Made by a program: the position numbers and the translations under genes. Under the pieces are notes generated by a model, which did no database searches, had not been told where the DNA came from, and saw nothing but the letters and a program-made list of their open reading frames with translations. This document shows, in pieces, positions 1-6,674 of a stretch of DNA of 6,796 nt (position 1 is the stretch's first letter; every line of letters begins with the position of its first letter). The stretch is from Chloroflexota bacterium (lineage in GTDB: Bacteria; Chloroflexota; Anaerolineae; Caldilineales; Caldilineaceae), in the NCBI GenBank assembly GCA_003577365.1, contig QEUY01000204.1, positions 1 to 6,796 on the forward strand, given 5' to 3'.

Positions 1-1433
1 TGCTCATCGGTTTTTGGTTCGACCGCCGCGACGACAGCTATGGCTATTACGCCGACGCCGGCAAAAAGGCCTTTATCGTCAATCGCGTGGGCGACTTCGG
101 CATGATCGTCGCCATGCTGGCGATCTGGTCGGCCCTGGGCACGCTCAACTTTCTGGATGTCTTTGAACAGGTTGAGCACGGCGCGCTGACCGTGGGCGCG
201 GCCAATGTGATCTGCCTGCTGCTGCTCTTGGCCGCCACCGGCAAGAGCGCCCAGATCCCGCTCTATGTCTGGCTGCCCGACGCCATGGCCGGCCCGACCC
301 CCGTCTCCGCCCTGATCCATGCCGCCACCATGGTGACCGCGGGCATCTACATGATCGCGCGCACGCATGTGCTCTGGCATGTCGCCGAACAAGCCGCCAC
401 AACCGCCGCCTGGATCGGCGCGCTGACGGCCTTCTTCGCCGCCACCGTCGCCCTGGTGCAGGTAGACATCAAGAAGATCCTGGCCTATTCCACGATCTCA
501 CAGCTTGGCTATATGATGCTGGGTGTGGGCGTCGGCTCCTACGGCGCGGCCATCTTCCACCTGACCACCCACGCCTTTTTCAAGGCGCTGCTCTTCTTGG
601 CCGCGGGCAGCGTGATGCACGCCCTGGACGGCGAACTGGATATCCGCAAGATGGGCGGGCTGCGCCATAAGATGCCTGCCACTTTCCGCACCTTTCTGGT
701 GGGCGCGGCGGCGCTGGCCGGGATCCCGCCGCTGTCGGGCTTCTTCTCCAAGGACGCCATCCTGCTCGGCGCGCTGGCGGCCAACCCTTTCCTCTACGCC
801 ATCGGCCTGGTGACTGCGCTGCTCACCGCCTTCTACAGCTTCCGCGCCCTCTTTGTGCCCTTCTATGGCGAGCCGCGCGACCAGCATCTCTATGACCACG
901 CCCATGAAAGCCCGGCGCTGATGACCACGCCGCTGTGGATCCTGGCTGCGCTCTCGATCTTGGGCGGGCTGCTCAATTTGCCCTTTGTGCTGACCCTGGA
1001 GCATTGGCTGGAGCCGGCGCTGGGCGCGCACGAAGCGCCATCGCTGACCTTGGAACTGCTGGCGATCACGCTCAGCGTCGTCGTCGCCATCTTCGGCGCG
1101 ATCATGGCCTGGGCACGCTATATGACCAACGAGCCATGGCCGCGGCGGCTTGCCAGCCGCTTCAGCGGGCTGGAGCCGGCGCTCCAGCGCCGGTGGTATG
1201 TCGACGACTTCTATTGGAACTACATCGTCGTGCCGCTGCGCAACCTGTCCACCTGGTTCGCCATGGTCTTTGACCAGCGGCTGATCGACGGCGCGGTCAA
1301 CTGGTTCGCCACGACCAGCGCCCAACTGGGCGAACGGGCGCGGCGCATCCAGACTGGCGCAATCCCGGCCTATGCCTTGAGCATCCTGGTCGGCGTGGTG
1401 GTCTTGGTCGCCTTCTTCGTCTTTAGCGCATAG
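1..1433 (+). CDS. nuoL: NADH-quinone oxidoreductase subunit L (NuoL), 5'-truncated by the window edge
   Basis: This is the distal antiporter-like, proton-pumping membrane subunit of respiratory complex I. The reading frame is open from the first full codon at position 3, so 477 residues are visible. NuoL is usually about 610-680 residues, so some 140-170 N-terminal residues lie outside the window. The missing part should include the conserved TM5 glutamate, because the window opens at the LIGFWF stretch just after it. The GTG at 87 is an internal Val and not a start. Visible family motifs are NRVGDFG (81-101), GKSAQIPLYVWLPDAMAGPTP with its channel Lys at 243-245, and HAATMVTAG with His at 318-320. 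FHLTTHAFFKALLFL has the His-x3-His-x3-Lys pattern, with Lys at 582-584. GIPPLSGFFSKD carries the late-helix Lys. The C-terminal part (YVDDFYWN, then RRIQTGAIPAYA and a last hydrophobic helix) matches the lateral-helix/TM16 region of true NuoL, not Mrp antiporters. It ends in TAG, and nuoM and nuoN follow on the same strand. Confidence 0.97.
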   Translation, partial: LIGFWFDRRDDSYGYYADAGKKAFIVNRVGDFGMIVAMLAIWSALGTLNFLDVFEQVEHGALTVGAANVICLLLLLAATGKSAQIPLYVWLPDAMAGPTPVSALIHAATMVTAGIYMIARTHVLWHVAEQAATTAAWIGALTAFFAATVALVQVDIKKILAYSTISQLGYMMLGVGVGSYGAAIFHLTTHAFFKALLFLAAGSVMHALDGELDIRKMGGLRHKMPATFRTFLVGAAALAGIPPLSGFFSKDAILLGALAANPFLYAIGLVTALLTAFYSFRALFVPFYGEPRDQHLYDHAHESPALMTTPLWILAALSILGGLLNLPFVLTLEHWLEPALGAHEAPSLTLELLAITLSVVVAIFGAIMAWARYMTNEPWPRRLASRFSGLEPALQRRWYVDDFYWNYIVVPLRNLSTWFAMVFDQRLIDGAVNWFATTSAQLGERARRIQTGAIPAYALSILVGVVVLVAFFVFSA

Positions 1434-1497
1434 CCTGCGCCGGCTGCTATCAAGCCCGATTCATGTGCGGCGTCTTGAACGCCTTCAGACAGAGCGT

Positions 1498-1501
1498 AGG
1501 A
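1498..1501 (+). promoter_or_regulatory. Weak ribosome binding site of nuoM
   Basis: AGGA lies 10 nt before the ATG at 1512. It is a short and rather distant Shine-Dalgarno match, but no better purine run occurs nearby. The 78-bp spacer from nuoL also holds a small hairpin, ggcgt-cttga-acgcc (1469-1483). I see no convincing promoter or terminator in the spacer, so nuoM is probably transcribed from upstream of nuoL. Confidence 0.45.
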
Positions 1502-1511
1502 ACGAATTCTT

Positions 1512-3002
1512 ATGGCTTCTTCCATCCCATACTTGCTGTCGATCATCACCTTCTTGCCGCTGCTGGGCGTGCTGGCGCTGGTGTTGATCAAGGACGACGA
1601 CAGCCGCAAAACCATTGCCCTGGTGACCACCGTGGTGACCTTCTTGGTCAGCCTGCTGCTCTGGCTCCGCTGGGACAACACGGTCGCGGGCATGCAGTTC
1701 CTCGAAGATGTCGTCTGGTTCCCGGAGATCGGCATCCGCTACACCATGGGGGTGGACGGCATCAGCCTCTTTCTGGTGCTGCTGACGACCTTCCTCATGC
1801 CCATCGCCATCTACTTCAGCAACCTCTATGTGCATGAGCAGGTGGGCGCATACATGGTGCTGATGCTGATCTTGGAGACGGCCATGGTGGGCACCTTTCT
1901 GGCGCTGGACCTGGTGCTCTTCTTCGTCTTCTTCGAGTTCAGCCTGATCCCCATGTATCTGCTGATCGGGCGCTGGGGCAGCGCAAACCGAGTCTATGCG
2001 GCGCTCAAGTTCTTTCTCTACACCTTTGCCGGCTCGACGCTGATGCTGGTCGCCATCTTGGCGGTCTATTTTACCACCGGAACCTTCAACGTGCTGGAGT
2101 TGCAGAGCATCCCGATCGTGGGCGCGCTGCAGACCTGGGGCTTTCTGGCGTTTGCCCTGGCCTTTGCCATCAAGGTCCCCATCTTCCCGTTTCATACCTG
2201 GCTGCCCGACGCCCACGTCCAAGCGCCCACCGCCGGGTCGATCATCCTGGCCGGCGTCTTGCTCAAAATGGGGACCTACGGCTATCTGCGCTTTGCGATC
2301 CCCATCTTCCCGGAGGCGGCGGCGCGCTTCGGCCCTTGGATCGCCGCCTTGGCCGTGATCGGCATCCTCTACGGCGCGCTGGTGGCGCTGGTGCAAAAGG
2401 ACTTCAAGTCGCTCGTGGCCTACAGCTCGGTCGCCCACCTGGGGTATGTCATGTTGGGTGTCGTGGCGCTCAACCTCCAGGGGGTCAGCGGGGCCGTACT
2501 GCAGATGGTCAACCACGGGTTGAGCACCGGCGCGTTGTTCCTCATGGTCGGCCTGCTCTACGAACGCCGCCACACCCGCCTCTTGGACGACTTCGGCGGC
2601 CTGTGGAAGAGCATTCCGCTCTACAGCAGCTTTCTGCTGGTCGTGATCATGAGCAGCGCCGGGCTGCCCGGTCTCAACGGATTTATCGGTGAGTTCACCA
2701 TCCTGCTCGGCATGTACCTGCGCAGCCCCGTGTTCGCCATCCTGGCCGCGCTCGGCGTGATCTTGGCGGCCTGGTATTTGCTGGTCGCCTTCCGCAAGGT
2801 CGCCCAAGGGCCGCTGACCAACCCGGCCAACGAGGCGAGCCGGCTCAGAGACCTGCGTGCCGGTGAAATGGCGATGCTTGTGCCGCTGGTCTTGCTCTTC
2901 TTCCTGATTGGGCTCTTCCCCAACCTGTTCCTAGAGAAGATCAATCCCTCGGTCGAACTGCTTGTCGAGAACCCTGCCATTGTCATGAAGGTTGAGCGTT
3001 AA
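1512..3002 (+). CDS. nuoM: NADH-quinone oxidoreductase subunit M (NuoM)
   Basis: This is the middle antiporter-like proton-pumping subunit of complex I, an integral membrane protein with a family norm of 14 transmembrane helices. The 496 residues are full length (about 480-530 is usual). The channel residues known from the family are in place: Glu142 in FVFFEFSLIPMYLLIG, Lys221 in FAIKVPIFPFHTWLPDAH, Lys252 in GVLLKMGTYGYLRF, His335 in MVNHGLSTGALF, His354 in YERRHTR, and Glu394 in GLPGLNGFIGEF at the site where NuoL and NuoN carry Lys. QKDFKSLVAYSSVAHLGYVMLG (296-317) is the typical discontinuous-helix region. The ATG at 1512 gives the standard MASSIPYLLSIITFLPLLG N-terminus leading into TM1. 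nuoN follows after only 3 bp, so the two are almost certainly co-transcribed and may be translationally coupled. Nothing suggests decay. Confidence 0.98.
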   Translation: MASSIPYLLSIITFLPLLGVLALVLIKDDDSRKTIALVTTVVTFLVSLLLWLRWDNTVAGMQFLEDVVWFPEIGIRYTMGVDGISLFLVLLTTFLMPIAIYFSNLYVHEQVGAYMVLMLILETAMVGTFLALDLVLFFVFFEFSLIPMYLLIGRWGSANRVYAALKFFLYTFAGSTLMLVAILAVYFTTGTFNVLELQSIPIVGALQTWGFLAFALAFAIKVPIFPFHTWLPDAHVQAPTAGSIILAGVLLKMGTYGYLRFAIPIFPEAAARFGPWIAALAVIGILYGALVALVQKDFKSLVAYSSVAHLGYVMLGVVALNLQGVSGAVLQMVNHGLSTGALFLMVGLLYERRHTRLLDDFGGLWKSIPLYSSFLLVVIMSSAGLPGLNGFIGEFTILLGMYLRSPVFAILAALGVILAAWYLLVAFRKVAQGPLTNPANEASRLRDLRAGEMAMLVPLVLLFFLIGLFPNLFLEKINPSVELLVENPAIVMKVER

Positions 3003-3005
3003 GCC

Positions 3006-4463
3006 ATGCCGTCCATTGATCTTCAACTGAACTACGCGGTTCTATACCCGACCTTTTCACTGGTGATCTTTGCCCTGCTGATCATGGTGGTGGATATGTT
3101 TGGCAGCGATGCGCGGCCCGGCCCGCGCCAGGCGCTGCCTTGGGTCGCCTTGGCGGGCGTGATCGCCGCCGGGGCCATCACGGCTTGGCAGTGGGGCCAG
3201 CCGGAGGCCACCTTTCAGGGCATGGCCACCAACGACCACTTTGCCCTGGCGCTCAACCTAATCGTCCTGGTCGCCGCCGCGCTGGGAATTCTGCTGAGTA
3301 TCAACTATATCCCGACCATCAGCCGGCAACTGGGCGAATATTACACGCTGCTGCTGCTCGCCACGGCGGGGATGATGATGATGGGCACGGCCACGGACCT
3401 GATCACGGTCTTTCTCGCCCTGGAGATCTTTTCGTTGGCGCTCTACATCCTCAGCGGGCTGCAGCGCGCCAACCCGCGCAGCACCGAAGCCAGCATGAAA
3501 TACTTTCTGCTGGGCGCGTTTGCCAGTTCCTTCTTTGTCTATGGCGCGGCCTTGATCTATGGCGCGGCAGGCAGCACCCACTACGCCCAGATCGGCGAGA
3601 CGCTGGCCGCAGACCAGGGCCACCTGGGCCTGCTCTATCCGGGCATCGCGCTCTTGCTCGTAGGCTTCGCCTTTAAGGTGAGCCTGGTCCCCTTCCATAT
3701 GTGGACGCCTGATGTCTATCAAGGTGCGCCCACGCCGGTGACCGCGTTTATGAGCGTCGGCACCAAGGCCGCCGCCTTTGCCGCGCTGATCCGGGTCTTG
3801 CTCGTCGCAGTTCCGGGCCAACAGGTCACCTGGGGCTGGGCGTTGGCGATCCTGGCCGTGCTCACCATGACGCTGGGCAACTTTGCTGCGCTGCGCCAGA
3901 CCAGCCTCAAACGCATGTTGGCCTATTCCAGCATCGCCCACGCCGGCTATATCCTGGTGGGGCTGGCCCCCGGCACGCCCGAAGGCGCAACCGCTGCGCT
4001 CTTCTATCTCTTTACCTATGCCTTTATGAATATCGGCGCTTTCGCCATTGTGATTGCGCTGGAAAGGGCGCAAGAGAACGACGCGCTGCAAAACCGCGCC
4101 GCTGGCATCGCCGACCGCTGGCCGCTGATGGCGGCGGCCATGGCAATCTTTATGTTCAGCCTGAGCGGCATTCCACCCCTGGCGGGCTTCTTTGGGAAGT
4201 TCTTTGTCTTCAAGGCCGCCGTAGACGGCGGCTGGACCTGGCTGGCCGTGATTGGGATGCTCAACAGCGCCGTGGGTCTCTACTACTATCTGCGCGTCAC
4301 GGTCGCCATGTACTTTGAAAGCCCCAGCGCCGACTCCGCCGCCGAACGCAGCGAATGGGGCGGGCTGCGCCTCGGCGTGCTGGTCGCCGCCCTCTTCACC
4401 ATCCTGATCGGCATCTCCCCCGCCCTGTGGACGGGCCTCTTCCGCTCCGGGCTGGGGGGATAA
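3006..4463 (+). CDS. nuoN: NADH-quinone oxidoreductase subunit N (NuoN)
   Basis: This is the antiporter-like subunit of complex I nearest the quinone module, and it couples redox energy to proton translocation. The 485 residues equal the usual NuoN length. The family charge pattern is complete: Glu140 in VFLALEIFSLALYIL, Lys224 in VGFAFKVSLVPFHMWTPDVYQG, Lys254 in AFMSVGTKAAAF, and Lys398 in GIPPLAGFFGKFF. LKRMLAYSSIAHAGYILVG (301-319) is the conserved central block. The ATG at 3006 starts MPSIDLQLNYAVLYP and follows the nuoM stop by 3 bp. The only upstream purine run (aagg near 2990) is weak, which suggests translational coupling to nuoM. It is the last nuo gene, as in most nuo operons, and is followed by a convergent gene on the other strand. 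The 435-455 loop (SPSADSAAERSEWGG) is hydrophilic and poorly conserved in the family. Confidence 0.98.
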   Translation: MPSIDLQLNYAVLYPTFSLVIFALLIMVVDMFGSDARPGPRQALPWVALAGVIAAGAITAWQWGQPEATFQGMATNDHFALALNLIVLVAAALGILLSINYIPTISRQLGEYYTLLLLATAGMMMMGTATDLITVFLALEIFSLALYILSGLQRANPRSTEASMKYFLLGAFASSFFVYGAALIYGAAGSTHYAQIGETLAADQGHLGLLYPGIALLLVGFAFKVSLVPFHMWTPDVYQGAPTPVTAFMSVGTKAAAFAALIRVLLVAVPGQQVTWGWALAILAVLTMTLGNFAALRQTSLKRMLAYSSIAHAGYILVGLAPGTPEGATAALFYLFTYAFMNIGAFAIVIALERAQENDALQNRAAGIADRWPLMAAAMAIFMFSLSGIPPLAGFFGKFFVFKAAVDGGWTWLAVIGMLNSAVGLYYYLRVTVAMYFESPSADSAAERSEWGGLRLGVLVAALFTILIGISPALWTGLFRSGLGG

Positions 4464-4550
4464 GAGAGGAATAACCGCCAAGAGGGCGCAACGCCCGCCA
4501 AGAGGCGATCGTCAAGGACGCAAAGGCCAGGGCGAGAGAGGCGGAGAAAG
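4464..4550 (+). repeat. Dispersed 'cgccaagag / cgcaaagg' repeat, copy A, directly after the nuoN stop
   Basis: This low-complexity, purine-rich stretch is made of related words. Exact ccgccaagag occurs at 4475-4484 and again at 4495-4504 (20-bp period), then gtcaagga and cgcaaaggccag (4519-4530), ending in gagagaggcggagaaag. A small hairpin, gggcg-caa-cgccc, occupies 4484-4496. The same ordered words appear on the opposite strand at 4651-4710. From general knowledge, repeats of this style are scattered through intergenic DNA of several phyla, including Chloroflexota, and are often mistranslated as peptides like AKGAKSAKAREEE. Function is unknown. The limits are approximate. Confidence 0.7.
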
Positions 4551-4568
4551 CGCAGATGCGATTTTCGG

Positions 4569-4590
4569 CGCCACTTGTGGCGTGCACGCC
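4569..4590. repeat. Two overlapping short palindromes
   Basis: cgccac-tt-gtggcg (4569-4582) is a perfect 6-bp inverted repeat with a 2-nt loop. It overlaps ggcgtgcacgcc (4579-4590), a perfect 12-bp palindrome. They share 4579-4582, so only one could form at a time. They sit in the non-repeat middle of the convergent intergenic region. They could be a dyad protein site or simply chance in GC-rich DNA. Confidence 0.5.
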
Positions 4591-4612
4591 TCACAGCCCA
4601 AACCAGCAAATC

Positions 4613-4651
4613 AAAAGGGGAGAAGAGTGCTCAATACTCTTTCTCCCCTTT
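4613..4651 (-). terminator. Strong hairpin between convergent genes, probable rodA terminator (perhaps bidirectional)
   Basis: The arms are aaaggggagaagagt (4614-4628) and actctttctccccttt (4636-4651). They pair over 15 bp with a single bulged base and a 7-nt loop, gctcaat. Read on the - strand, the stem ends in CCCCTTTT, giving the short U-tract expected of an intrinsic terminator for rodA about 60 bp after its stop. Read on the + strand, the stem is followed by a pyrimidine-rich tract (tctcttcttctct) instead of a clean T run, so termination of the nuo operon here is less certain. Position between two convergent stop codons supports a terminator role. Confidence 0.7.
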
Positions 4652-4710
4652 CTCTTCTTCTCTGGCCTTTGCGCTCTTGGCGCCCTTTGCGGTAGACCCT
4701 CTCCGCTCTC
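4651..4710 (-). repeat. Dispersed 'cgccaagag / cgcaaagg' repeat, copy B, directly after the rodA stop
   Basis: On the - strand the sequence directly after the rodA TAG begins gagagcggag, then runs accgcaaagggcgcc, aagagcgcaaaggccag and agaagaagagaaagg. It is a shorter relative of copy A: both begin gagag right after a stop codon and both contain cgcaaaggccag. In copy B that 12-mer lies at 4662-4673 on the - strand. The two therefore form an inverted pair. The fragment AKGAKSAKAREEE, seen if the wrong - strand frame is translated through here, is the usual artefact peptide of such repeats. Confidence 0.7.
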
Positions 4711-5811
4711 CTACTGGAATTCGATCTTGTGACGGCGCATGACCACGCTTTCCGCCAGGCCGATGGCAAGCAGCATTGAGATCAAGCTGCTGCCCCCATA
4801 GCTGATGAAGGGCAGCGTCAAGCCCGTCACCGGCAGCAGGCTCATATTCATGCCGACGTTGACCACCATCTGGAAGAAGATGATGGCCGCCACCCCCACC
4901 GACAGCAGCCGCCCGAAGTGGTCTTGGGCCAGGTCGGCGATGCGCAGCAGCCGCCAGATCACAAAACAGAGCAGCGCCAGCACGATCATCGCGCCCACCC
5001 AGCCCAGCTCTTCGGCGATCACGCTGTAGAGAAAATCGGTGTGGCGCACGCGCAGGAAGTGGAGTTGGTTCTGGCTGCCGTGGCCAAAGCCGCGGCCCAT
5101 CCACCCGCCGTTGCCGATGGCGATCATCGCCTGCTCGATGTTGAACGCCGCATCGCGATCGGATGCGGGGTCCAAAAAGACCGTGATGCGCTCCCACATA
5201 TAGCTGTGCATCGTGGTCAGAAAGAGCGGGAAGGCCGCCACCGCACCGCCGGTCAACATAAATAACTGCCAATAGCGGATGCCCCCTACCAAGATCAACG
5301 TGCCCGCCAAAAAGGCATAGGTGATCGTCATCCCCAGATTGGGCTGAAGATAGATCAGCGCCAGCGGCCCGGCCAGCAAAAGCAGCAGCACCAGCAAATA
5401 TTGGATGCGGTGCATGCGGTCGTGGAACCAGCTCAGATACCAGGCGAGAAAGATGATCAACAGAAACTTGCCCAGCTCTGTCGGCTGCACCAAGATGCCG
5501 CCGATCGAGACCCAACGCTGCGAACCGCTGCCCTGCGTCTCGCCAAAGAAAAAGACGGCCAGCAGCAGCAGCACAAAGAGCAGAAAGGCGGGCGGAGCCA
5601 GCAGTTCTAGATGGCGATAGTCGATCAGCGCGGCGATCAAGAGCGCCACCAGCCCAACCCCGGCAAAGACGGTCTGCCGCCGCCAATAGCCGTTGAGGTC
5701 TACCGTGTTCTCGGTGGCGCTGTAGACCATGGCGATGCCGATCCCCGTGAGGAGCAGCACCACCACAAACAGCGGCCAGTCAAAATTCCGCCAAAGTTGT
5801 CGTCCAGTCAT
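4711..5811 (-). CDS. rodA: SEDS-family peptidoglycan glycosyltransferase, RodA type
   Basis: SEDS proteins polymerise lipid II into glycan strands at the cytoplasmic membrane, working with a class B penicillin-binding protein. The 366 residues form about ten hydrophobic helices, the family norm. Motifs in order are WYSAT-like MVYSAT (28-33), GSQRWVSIGG (96-105) with VQPTELGKF (108-116), LQPNLGM (155-161), RITVFLDPASD (208-218), and IEQAMIAIGNGGWMGRGFGHGSQ (225-247). VRHTDFLYSVIAEELGWVGA (255-274) has the putative catalytic Asp259, and LPVTGLTLPFISYGGSSL (326-343) follows. An in-frame TGA lies 9 nt before the ATG at 5811, so no longer start exists; no good Shine-Dalgarno is visible. The RNFDWPLF N-terminus and GSQRW favour RodA. 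The NMSLLPVTGLTLPFISYGGSSL tail is shared with FtsW/SpoVE, so the division paralogue is not excluded. The usual QPDLG is QPNLG here. It lies 47 bp downstream of minD, probably in one transcript. Confidence 0.92.
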   Translation of the reverse strand: MTGRQLWRNFDWPLFVVVLLLTGIGIAMVYSATENTVDLNGYWRRQTVFAGVGLVALLIAALIDYRHLELLAPPAFLLFVLLLLAVFFFGETQGSGSQRWVSIGGILVQPTELGKFLLIIFLAWYLSWFHDRMHRIQYLLVLLLLLAGPLALIYLQPNLGMTITYAFLAGTLILVGGIRYWQLFMLTGGAVAAFPLFLTTMHSYMWERITVFLDPASDRDAAFNIEQAMIAIGNGGWMGRGFGHGSQNQLHFLRVRHTDFLYSVIAEELGWVGAMIVLALLCFVIWRLLRIADLAQDHFGRLLSVGVAAIIFFQMVVNVGMNMSLLPVTGLTLPFISYGGSSLISMLLAIGLAESVVMRRHKIEFQ

Positions 5812-5858
5812 AAGAGGTCATTACACAAAAATGGCACACCAGCGGCAGAGCCGGTCTG

Positions 5859-6650
5859 TCAACGCCGGAACATCCCCGCCAAAGATTCCAGAAAACCCGG
5901 CGGGCGAAAATCCATCAACGGCACATTGTTGCCCATGATGCGCTGGGCAATGTTGCGATAGGCTTGGCTTACATAATAGCGTTTGTTGAGCGCCACCGGC
6001 ATCCCCCGGTCGGTAGCCAACATAATATGCTTATCTTCCGGCACCACGCCCAAGAGGTCAATTGCCAGGATGTCCAGAATGTCGTCAATATCGCGCAGTT
6101 CGCCATTGCGCGACAGCTTGGCATTATAGCGGTTGACGACCAGGCCAGGCTGATGCTTCCAGTCGCGCTCCAACAGATAGATCACCTTGTCGGCGTCGCG
6201 CAGTGCGCTCACGTCGGGCGTCGTCACAATCAACACGCGGTCGGCGGGGGCCACGGCGCTTTGAAAGCCATGCTCGATGCCCGCCGGCGAATCGATGATC
6301 ACATAGTCGGCCATGTGGCTCAGGCTCTTGCAGACTGCCACCATCTGTTGGATGCCTACATCCGCCTTATCGCGGGTCTGGGCGGCGGCCAGGAGATAGA
6401 GCGAGTCCACCCGCGTATCGCGCACCAACGCCTGCTGGAGTTGGCAGCGCCCCTCCACCACGTCGACCAGGTCGTGCAGAATGCGGTTCTCCAGCCCCAT
6501 GACCAGGTCGAGGTTGCGCAGTCCGATATCGGCATCCACTGTAATCACCCGTTTTCCCTGCAGCGCCAAGGCAACAGCCACATTGGTGGCCGTGGTCGTC
6601 TTGCCGACTCCTCCCTTGCCGGAAGTCACAGTGATCACAGTGCCGGGCAT
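5859..6650 (-). CDS. minD: Septum site-determining protein MinD
   Basis: MinD is a ParA/MinD-type ATPase that dimerises on the membrane with ATP and recruits MinC to block division at the wrong sites. The 263 residues match the usual 260-275. The deviant Walker A motif GKGGVGKT is at 11-18 (signature Lys12, P-loop Lys17), DADIGLRNLD at 39-48 supplies the switch I aspartates, and VIIDSPAG at 117-124 is Walker B with Asp120. VVNRYN is at 171-176. The last residues, GFLESLAGMFRR, form a short amphipathic helix of the kind that anchors MinD to the membrane, which separates it from soluble ParA or Mrp proteins. I chose the ATG at 6650 over an in-frame TTG five codons upstream. The TTG overlaps the ribosome binding site GGAGAGG (6 nt before the ATG), and MPGTVITVTSGKGGVGKTT is the family N-terminus. 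rodA follows; no minC or minE is visible. Confidence 0.96.
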   Translation of the reverse strand: MPGTVITVTSGKGGVGKTTTATNVAVALALQGKRVITVDADIGLRNLDLVMGLENRILHDLVDVVEGRCQLQQALVRDTRVDSLYLLAAAQTRDKADVGIQQMVAVCKSLSHMADYVIIDSPAGIEHGFQSAVAPADRVLIVTTPDVSALRDADKVIYLLERDWKHQPGLVVNRYNAKLSRNGELRDIDDILDILAIDLLGVVPEDKHIMLATDRGMPVALNKRYYVSQAYRNIAQRIMGNNVPLMDFRPPGFLESLAGMFRR

Positions 6651-6656
6651 GAAGAT

Positions 6657-6663
6657 CCTCTCC
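6657..6663 (-). promoter_or_regulatory. Ribosome binding site of minD
   Basis: GGAGAGG on the - strand lies 6 nt upstream of the ATG at 6650. It is the strongest Shine-Dalgarno match in the window. It decides the start, because the alternative TTG at 6665 overlaps this very site and has no comparable signal of its own. Confidence 0.85.
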
Positions 6664-6674
6664 AAGCGGTCTGT

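Noticed and set aside
498..1325. Open frame (275 codons) on the - strand opposite nuoL
   Set aside because: Arg/Gln/His-rich antisense shadow of the conserved nuoL reading frame.
1..1433. Mrp-type sodium/proton antiporter subunit instead of NuoL
   Set aside because: The C-terminal lateral-helix region, the GKSAQ and THAFFKALLF motifs, and the following nuoM and nuoN fit complex I.
1485..2807. Long open frame (440 codons) on the - strand opposite nuoM
   Set aside because: Its translation is rich in Gln, His, Asp and Glu with no recognisable domain, typical of the antisense frame of a GC-rich membrane protein gene. nuoM itself is unmistakable.
3258..4481. Long open frame (407 codons) on the - strand opposite nuoN
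   Set aside because: Same antisense composition artefact; it has no motif and conflicts with a complete nuoN.
4631..5686. Open frame (351 codons) on the - strand in a different frame from rodA, ending in AKGAKSAKAREEE
   Set aside because: It overlaps the intact rodA gene, its body is an Arg/Ala-rich off-frame translation, and its end is the usual mistranslation of the dispersed repeat.
6650..6665. TTG start five codons upstream for minD
   Set aside because: The TTG overlaps the GGAGAGG ribosome binding site of the ATG at 6650 and would add residues absent from the family N-terminus.
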